Source: Apoderus coryli
Lineage: Eukaryota > Arthropoda > Insecta > Coleoptera > Attelabidae
Reading direction: 5' to 3'
DNA length: 64,000 nucleotides
Assembly: GCA_911728435.2 (NCBI GenBank)
Contig: OU452212.1
Coordinates: 8,004,563-8,068,562 of the forward strand
Shown here: piece after piece, positions 38,401-47,400 of the stretch
How the letters are laid out: each line of letters starts with the position of its first letter
Numbering within the stretch: position 1 is the first letter of the stretch
The notes under the pieces: model-generated
Database searches by the model: none
Seen by the model: the letters and a program-made list of their open reading frames with translations, nothing else
What the model was told of the DNA's origin: nothing
Position numbers and translations under genes: made by a program

Positions 38401-41400
38401 GGTATCATCAGCATAAAGAGTGACCCTTCCAGGATTCAAATAACTATATAGGTCGTTAATATAAACGACAAAGAGCAACGGACCCAACACAGAGCCCTGG
38501 GGCACTCCACTCGTTAATGCCCTCACCTCAGACAGCTCCGACCGAAGAGCCACTGTCTGTCCTCTGCCAGTCAGGTACGACCGCAGCAGCTGCAACGAGA
38601 GTCCCCGCACACCATATCGAGAAAGCTTGGTCAGAAGAACTTCCTGAGACACACAGTCAAAGGCCTTGCTCAGATCACATAAGGTGAGATTAATAAATTC
38701 ACATCTCTCCAGGCCCTCGACTATGTCAGACACCACACGAGCCACCGCCTGAACTGTCGACAGATATAGTATAGTGTTTCTGAAGTTAGTTTAAAATGAT
38801 ATGTGAAACCACAACTTGATATCCCTTTGTAATGTCAATATCGACCTAAGAAAAACTATTGAACAGATCATCATGTCGGACACAAATTTGTTGAAATTAT
38901 AAACGACACCAGTTTTGTGGCAAAACATGCCACATTGCTACAAAATCCAAGGCTTACAAAACAAGGTTATGATAAATTAAAAAAATAAAGACAGCGACTG
39001 TAGGACGGCTATAAAGCGACGAAGTCAAAGTTTCTATAACGGGAACAGATACAGCAGTTTATTACTGAAGTTAGTCGGGATACAAGGAATGTGATTAGGA
39101 TAAAATATTTCCTCAACGAACAGAGATGATAATGTTTCGTGCTCAAGAAAAACTACCGATAATTTAATAAAAAACATTGGCATTTATACAAAAGAGGCAA
39201 ATTATTATATCGGGTCCGCCATCTAACGTTTTTTTTTCAACTAGTGCTTATTTCGTGAAGGGTAACACTTAGCTCATGTCTGATTTGACAGATAATTAGT
39301 TTTATCCTTCCGCTGAACGAATATGGTTGTGTATATGCTTGAACAACGCTGGGAAATATTGCGACATTACTTTGAAAATCATGGTAATGTTGCAGAATGT
39401 GGGCGAAAATTGCGTACGGATTTTGGAACAAGAGAAGCACCGTCAGCTCCGTATGTTCGTTATCTCGTGAAAAAAGTGAAAGAAACTGGCATCCTCATCG
39501 ATAAACCAAAGCGTGAAAAGCCAAAAACAGTGCGTACACCCGAGAATATTGCTGCTGTGGCAGAAAGTGTGCGTGAAGCGCCATCAACATCAATTCACCG
39601 TCGGTCTCAACAATTGAACATTTCGGAGACATCATTGAGACGAATTTTGCATAAAGACCTTGGTATGACGCCATACAAAGTCCAATTGGTTCAGGAGTTG
39701 AAGCCAACTGACCATCCATTGCGTTTTCGCTTCGCTCAGTGGGCCTGCGATCGACTTACAGAAGATGTCGATTTTGCCAAAAAAATCATCTTTTCAGATG
39801 AAGCTCATTTTGATCTTGGCGGGTATGTAAACAAGCAAAATTGTCGCATTTGGGGCACAGAAAACCCGCACGCATACATTGAAAAGCCGATGCACCCAAA
39901 ACGAGTCACTGTTTGGTGCGGATTTTGGTCCGGAGGCATAATTGGGCCATTTTTCTTCGAAAATGAGCAAGGAGTGGCCGTTACAGTCAATGGCGATCGT
40001 TATCGGGCCAAATTGAACGAATTTTTGTTCACAAAAATTGAAGAGGAGGATATTGGCAACATTTGGTTTCAACAGGACGGCGCTACGTGCCACACCGCCG
40101 AAGCTACACTCGATGTTTTGCGCCCTGTTATTGAAGATCGCATTATCAGCCGCAGAGCTGATGTCGTTTGGCCACCTCGGAGCTGCGATTTGACACCGTT
40201 GGACTATTATTTGTGGGGTGCCGTCAAAGATAAGTGTTACGCCGACAAGCCAGAGACAATTGACGCTTTAAAGGACAATATTCGTGAAGCCATTGGTGAA
40301 ATACAGCTGCACACAATCGATAATGTGCTTAAAAATTGGACCGATCGTGTAGGCTACTACATGGCCAGCCGAGGCAGCCATTTGAATGAAATTATTTGTC
40401 ATTATTAACCGGAAGGATTGTACTTTCAAATAAAAAAAGAAATTTGAGAAAATATTCAGCAGTTTTTCTTTTATAGCATTTTCAAAAAAAAAAAAGTTAT
40501 CTGGCAGGCCAAATACTTAAATAATTTCCAATAAAACTGTTCACTGTAAGAGAAAAATTGCATAAAGAGCTTTTGGCATAAAGCTCTAGTATCATCTGTT
40601 GTCGTCTTATATTGTGTGTACAGAAATGAATAACTTTTGGGTAAAATGGTTGTTTTTGTAAAGCAGATTTCAATGGGGAAAGCGATATTACATGTTGTGG
40701 TAACGCGTGCAAAACATTGGCATCAGTTTTTAATAATAATTCTCATATGTAAGTGACGTTTTTCTTTATTTTTGGTCAAAATTTTATTAATATTTTACCT
40801 ACACATATATACGTCTTTTATTGTTTCATTTATTGTAACCAATATGAAGTTAATTTGGTTATTGTTTATCGCTATAAAAATGTCTGATTTATGACTGAGT
40901 GTTTTGAATTTTATGGTTTATTTTGTCAGCATCAAATCTGATTTTATTCTTATTTTAATCCAGATGGTCTGTTCTATACGAGGTGGGTTTTCAATTCCTC
41001 GGGAGAGGAATACACGGGGACTGCATAAATTTCTTCCCAAGGAGTTCGTTTTTCATTTTTGGGAAAAAATAATTTTTACTTTTGTGCCTAGTGCTGGATT
41101 ATCTCATTTCAAAAATGGATAGGGCAGGCTTTACTCTGCAAAGCTACGCCGACGACATTGTTCTCACAGTTAAGCGAAAACACACATCGGTTATATCCAA
41201 CCGCATGCAAATTGCATTAAACAAAATTAAAAACTGGTGCGACGCTGAGGGATTGAATATAAATCCAAAAAAAAACAGTGTTGGTACCATTCACGAGAAA
41301 GAGAAAGATGGACATTATTAACCCCACTCTCAGCGGTGAGCAAAGTTGCCTTTCGGATAAAGTCAAATACCTGGGAGTAATCCTGGATAAACGACTAATC

Positions 41401-44400
41401 TGGAATCAGCATATAGAGAGAACCATATCGAAAGGCACAGCGGCCATATGGACGTGTCACAGGCTACTCGGTAGGACTTGGGGGCTAAAGCCAAAGCTCA
41501 CATACTGGGTGTACCAAACAGTCATTAAACATGGTGACATACGCCTAATTAGTATGGTGGCCAAAAGTTAATATTAAGCATACACAATGCCGTCTTCAAA
41601 AGTTTCAACGGCTTGCATGTTTAGGAATAACAGGGGCAATGCGAACTTGCCCCACAGCAGCGATGGAAACGTTGCTGCATCTAATACCTTTGCCTGTCCT
41701 AGTCAAAAAAGAGGCAGCAATTAGCGCTCTGAAACTGGCACAGGTAATGGAATACAAATCTGGCGATCTAGAGGGACACATGGGAATCCTGAATCTAATA
41801 CCTTTGGATTCAGGAAGAAAACCGTCGGACGCTTTGCCACTCAAACATGATTTTGAAATCCCATTTGAAGTGGTCATTGCAGACCGTCAAAATTGGCTAA
41901 ATGGGGAACCACGATTCCCAGAAAACACATCCGTCTGGTATACGGACGGTTCAAAAGGAATAGAAGGGAACACAGGCATGGGAGTATACGGGCCAAATTG
42001 CAGGCTCTCTGAATCTCTCGGGAAAAGTCCCACTATATTCCAAGCAGAGATCAACGCTATTAATCGTTGTTAATCGTTGTGCTCAAGAATGCCTGCAGAG
42101 AGGCATCCCGGAACGGCAGATCAATATTATGTCAAACAGTCAAGCTGCGTTAAAAGCACTGAGGTCTTACACCTTCACGTCAAAGCTAGCATGGCAATGC
42201 AAACAACCCTAAAACAACTGGCAGCTCAGGGGAAAAAGATTACTCTGACATGGGTGCCAGGACATGAAGGCATAGAGGGGAATGAAGCGGCGGAACAACT
42301 TGCAAAAGAGGGCGCAAACACTCCGTTCTGCGGCCCGGAACCCATCTTTAGCCTTCCAAAAAGCCATATGAAGGAAGAACTTCGGAGATGGGAAAAGGAA
42401 CAACTTAAGTCCTCCTGGTGAAACACTCCAGGCCTAAGACAATCAAACCTTCAGAGGCCAACGCAGGGAAGCTTATCCAACTGGAGAGAAGCGACCTAAG
42501 GCGAATTACAGGCCTTTTTACGGGACACCACCCAGTGAAGTACCATCTCAAAAAGATGGGCCTAACCGAGGACGACACTTGTCGGTTTTGCGAAGACGCA
42601 ACAGAGACAACAGGACACGTGCTCTGTGAATGCATGGGACTTTTCTGCAAAAGGCTAAAACACCTTGGAGGGGTGACCTAACACCCGACGAGGCAAGGAA
42701 TTTAGCCCCTAGAGAAATCATCAACTTTATGAAAAGTGTGGGACAGCTGGGAAATTCATAGATTAGAGTCATTCACAAAAGATCTTCTGCAGGTCGAAGT
42801 GAGGGGAGGCCAAACCGCGTAAACGACTCCGAAAAACAATCTACAATATCTTCTCCGTGCCTTTACTTTTCTTCCCGATTGAGTTGCATGAGCGTACTTC
42901 GTATTTGTACTCTTGATCAATCATAGAACATGTCACAACTAAAAATATCCTCACCACTAATTTGCATCCCCACTATTTAGCGGAATTAAAAATGCACCCT
43001 CGTCACCGCATCATCTGAATCTCATCATCGTCGAGGTAATAATATAATGAGTTTCTTGGGACTTCTTTCTCTAAGCTTTTCCTAAAATCTTGTGTTCATC
43101 CTAATACAAGCTGCAATTCCAGACTTTAGATATCCAAGGACAGGAGGAGAAAATCTTTAAGAAGGGAATTCATTTTCCTAGGTGATATTCTTTGGTCTAT
43201 GCCCCAGTTCACACATTTTTAAACTATGAATCCTATATTATACAAAACAATTTGGCTGTTCCATTCATAAAATTTTAAAATAAATCTCATACGCATAAAC
43301 AAAATTGAGTTTTACGTTTCTCATAACAATATACGTAAATCTCGGTTAGTATTTTGTGTAATATGATTATTTTTAGACACAATAATGAAAAATGCCTTTA
43401 TTTAAGATTTTCTTTACATATTTAGGAGTCTATGGTTTGAATATGTAAATTTTAATAATTTCCTTCCATTATTATTATATTATGATCGTTCAAGCAATAC
43501 ATAACAATTCGATGTTAAAAAAATACACCCTTAAAGCCGTAGTAACTAAATCATAAATATCTTAAGCAACGTACACACTTAGAAAACTAATGTGCATGAC
43601 CTCACGTTTAAGTTTTTGTTTTGACGTGAATTGGCCTCGACAAGGCGAAACCAGGATAATCGAGTAATCCAAGTGAAAGTAGTATGAGTCAGGGAACACA
43701 AGGTACTGGTGATTTTGTGTTTTTAAGTCCTCAGTTCAAAGATTGTTCATGTATTCTTCCAGAAGTTATCATCCCTTAGAGACGTATCCGGGAGTTTTTG
43801 CAAGGTGTTGTGTGTGTTGGGTTGATGTAGTCTATTCAGGCTTCTCTTTGCTATTTGTTGAGTATACCTAATGGTTTTAAGTCCATAGAGGCGCTAAATA
43901 TTTACGTCAATAAATGCTTCTAGAGCTTTTTCTTGCTGTTTGTAGAAACTTCTTAGGGTAGAATGCACCAAAGAAGTTTCTACAAACAGCAAGAAAAAGC
44001 TCTACTTGTTAGCCAGGGGAATAAATAAATAGAGTAATGATGAGGGTAGGTTTATAGGAATTTATTGATCAAAAACTTACCAGTATTGCTTCTGTATTCG
44101 CCAATATATCGTCTCGTCAAATATCGCACAGTTAGAGCTGAAAAAGAAAAAAGATAATAATACACAAAAATGTCCAATATAAATACTTAATTTCCAATAT
44201 AAGCACAGCAAACAGTGTTTGGAAATACTTTAGGGTAATAAATTGTCAGGAAAAGTGAGAGAAAAAAAAAGCCTCTAATCCAAGGTTAATTATGCAGTAT
44301 ATTTACAGAGATCCACAGTTGTAAATAAAATAATTCGATTTTGCCTATGGTACAACAAAAAACTAAGAGAACATGTAATGAACTGACCATAACCCCAATA

Positions 44401-47400
44401 AATTGAATTTAGGTCGGACAAAATGCAAAATGGCATGTTGAGATATGTTTATTGTCGTAGATATAGATAGGTGTAATAGCTTAGTGGCCAGCTTTAAATA
44501 ATAATGCGAAAATGCGTGTACAGTGTGTCCGATTGTGTATATTTTATGCTATACCGGCGTTTTTACAGTTGTTATAGTCCTGCCGAGAGTTGGGAGGGGT
44601 TTACACAGTGTGGATTACTGCTGGTTTATTATTTATGATTGAGAAACGAACTTCAATAGAATTTTCAACCGATGTACGTAGTATTTTTTCTTAGTGAGCT
44701 TTTCAGACTGTTGATTTTGCCTCTGATGATGGGACGGGATTAGTTCCGAAACATGTATGGCGTTAGACGATTGTCCTATTAAACTTGTGTTGTGCAGATT
44801 GGACTTTTAATCGAACACATACACTATGTTAGGAAACACTCTCTGGTCTGGATGAGTTTCTTTCTATGTGTATGAAATGTTGAGATGCATTGAGTATTTT
44901 AAAATTATTTTTCTAAAATCAATAGCAAGAAATCGACGATAAAAAATCTATTCGAATGATTACGAGAGTAGAATAATTAGTCGTTCTGATAATAAGAATA
45001 AGTGTATGTGGGCAATTTGCAAGGAAGTGACTGGAAAGCAACATAATGAAACTAACATATGTTTTGATGCAGATGCGAACACTTACAATGAATATCTTTT
45101 GACGATAATTCCAAATTTGTTCAAGAATTTAAATCCTTTAACTTTTCAGTGTTTTGTTGAGGAGAACATGCAATCCTTGTGGCTATATCCAGTTACTTCT
45201 ACCGAAGTTAGTGAAACTTCAGAAAAACTAAAAAATAAACTTAGCTGTGGAATAGACAATATTCCAAACACCATCTTAAAATTGTCGATTGAGTATATTT
45301 GTGATATCTTAAGCTATATATTCAGCAATTCTTTTAAATATGGTACTTTTCCTGCTAGACTGTAGTGAAGCCTATCTTTAAGAAAGGAGATCCAGAGCTT
45401 ATGGAGAACTACCGGCCAATTAGTTTTCTAAGTTGTTTGAGATGATAATGTGTCAAAGGCTCTTAGTATTTATGAATAAATGTAATCTGTTCTATCACAA
45501 TCAACATGGATATCTTAGTAATCGATCAACTCACACTGCTTTATTTGAATTTTTAAAACTGATCTTAACTCATATAGAAGCAAATAAAATTCCTTTGGGA
45601 ATTTTTGTGGATTTATCAAAAGCATATGATTGTATTGATAGACAATTATTACTACATAAACTTGTTTTATATGGAGTACGGGGAAACGCACAAAGATGGT
45701 TTAAATCATATTTAAATGATAGGCTGCAAACAGTTCACCTTCTTAAAGACAAATAAAAAAGTTTTTCCTCTTCCAAACTCTATTCGTGGACACATTGTAT
45801 GTATATCAATTTGATTTTGCATCATTTTAAAAATGGCCACACTGTATATACTTTGGCAGAAGTCGCCTATATTGTTTTGTTTCTCTGCCAAACGGTTACA
45901 TATCTATGGGAATTAAGTTTGGCTTAATTTTAAATATTTAGCTCGTTGTACTTTTACATTCGCTGCAAAAAATTATCACATACTTAAGTAGATATTCTAA
46001 TATTATACGAGGTATGGATATAAAGTTGTGATTCTGTTGCTATACTACAGTTTATTTTCAACATAAACTCAATTGCCCGAAGTTTATTTTATTTTATCTT
46101 TGCTAAAATACTTATTTCTATTTTACTACTATTCACATCAACTAAATCTGGCAGAATTGTTTTTAAATGACACATGTTGACACATTTGGCATTCGAATCT
46201 TGATTTTTTACCGTCTAAATATGTAAAAATACGTGACAACTAGGATAGATTTGAACTAGGCTTTAATAATAATTATATTATATCAGAATACCGGGTTCAA
46301 TGAGGGTTGCAACGGAGGCTTACATTTCTGAGCCACAAGAAATAGTGCAACTTTTTTCGAAAGTGTTTATATGCCATCAAATACTGACGTAACTATAGAA
46401 TCACAGGATGGTGGTGACTTGGTGTCTCTTGGATTGATTAGTGAGGACGAGGTTAGACGAGCACTACAAAAACTAAAACCGAAAATGACATCTGGTGTCG
46501 ATAGAATCCCCGCTTTTATACTAAAAGACTGTGCGTATGTTTTGGCACAGCCTTTACACATTATTTTTAATATATCCCTACAAGGTCAAACGTTTCCAGA
46601 CCTCTGGAAGACGGCACGTGTATGTCCTGTGCATATATCCGGGGACATTAATAGGATAGAAAACTATCGACCCATTTCAATTTTATCAAATTTCTCAAAG
46701 GTGTTTGAATCGATTATTTATGACAAGATCTTTCACCAAATAAAGAATCGTATAATACCTCAGCAGCACGGGTTTTTCCACAAGATATCAACTGTCACAA
46801 ATCTTGTCGCTTTCCTACAACAAGTGTATCCTATAATGGGCAAGGGTCTTCAGGTCGATACAATCTATACAGACTTCTCTAAAGCATTCGATAAAATAGA
46901 CCATAATATACTATTACGAAAGATGCTTCACTTTGGCTTCCAGGAGTCTTTAATTTCATTTTTTGAATCATATTTGAATCGACGTATGTACTTCGTGCAA
47001 TACAGTGGTTTTAAGTCTCACTCTTACTTGGCCCCAAGGTAGTAACCTAGCCCCCCTGTTATTTGCAATATTCGTTAATGACATAGGAACGCACCTTTCT
47101 AGCAATTATTTACTTTTCGCAGATGATCTTAAACTATTCAGAGCTGTTCACTCCGAAGATGACTGTGATGTACTACAGAGAGATCTGAATATGCTTGAGG
47201 ATTGGTGTACTGTGAATAAGCTTTATTTAAACGTCGATAAATGCAAATATATAACATACACAAGAAGACGCCGCACTGTTTCTTACAATTACAGACTCTC
47301 TGGCGCTGCTCTTGATAAATGCACTGTTATTAAAGATCTTGCTGTGCTCATTGATAGCGAATTAACTTTTAATTATCATGTTTCCGAAACAGAGAAAGGG

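Noticed and set aside
41080..42775. LTR retrotransposon or retrovirus because of the RNase H domain
   Set aside because: RT box order, the terminal Cys/His knuckle and the lack of protease, integrase and LTRs fit a non-LTR element.
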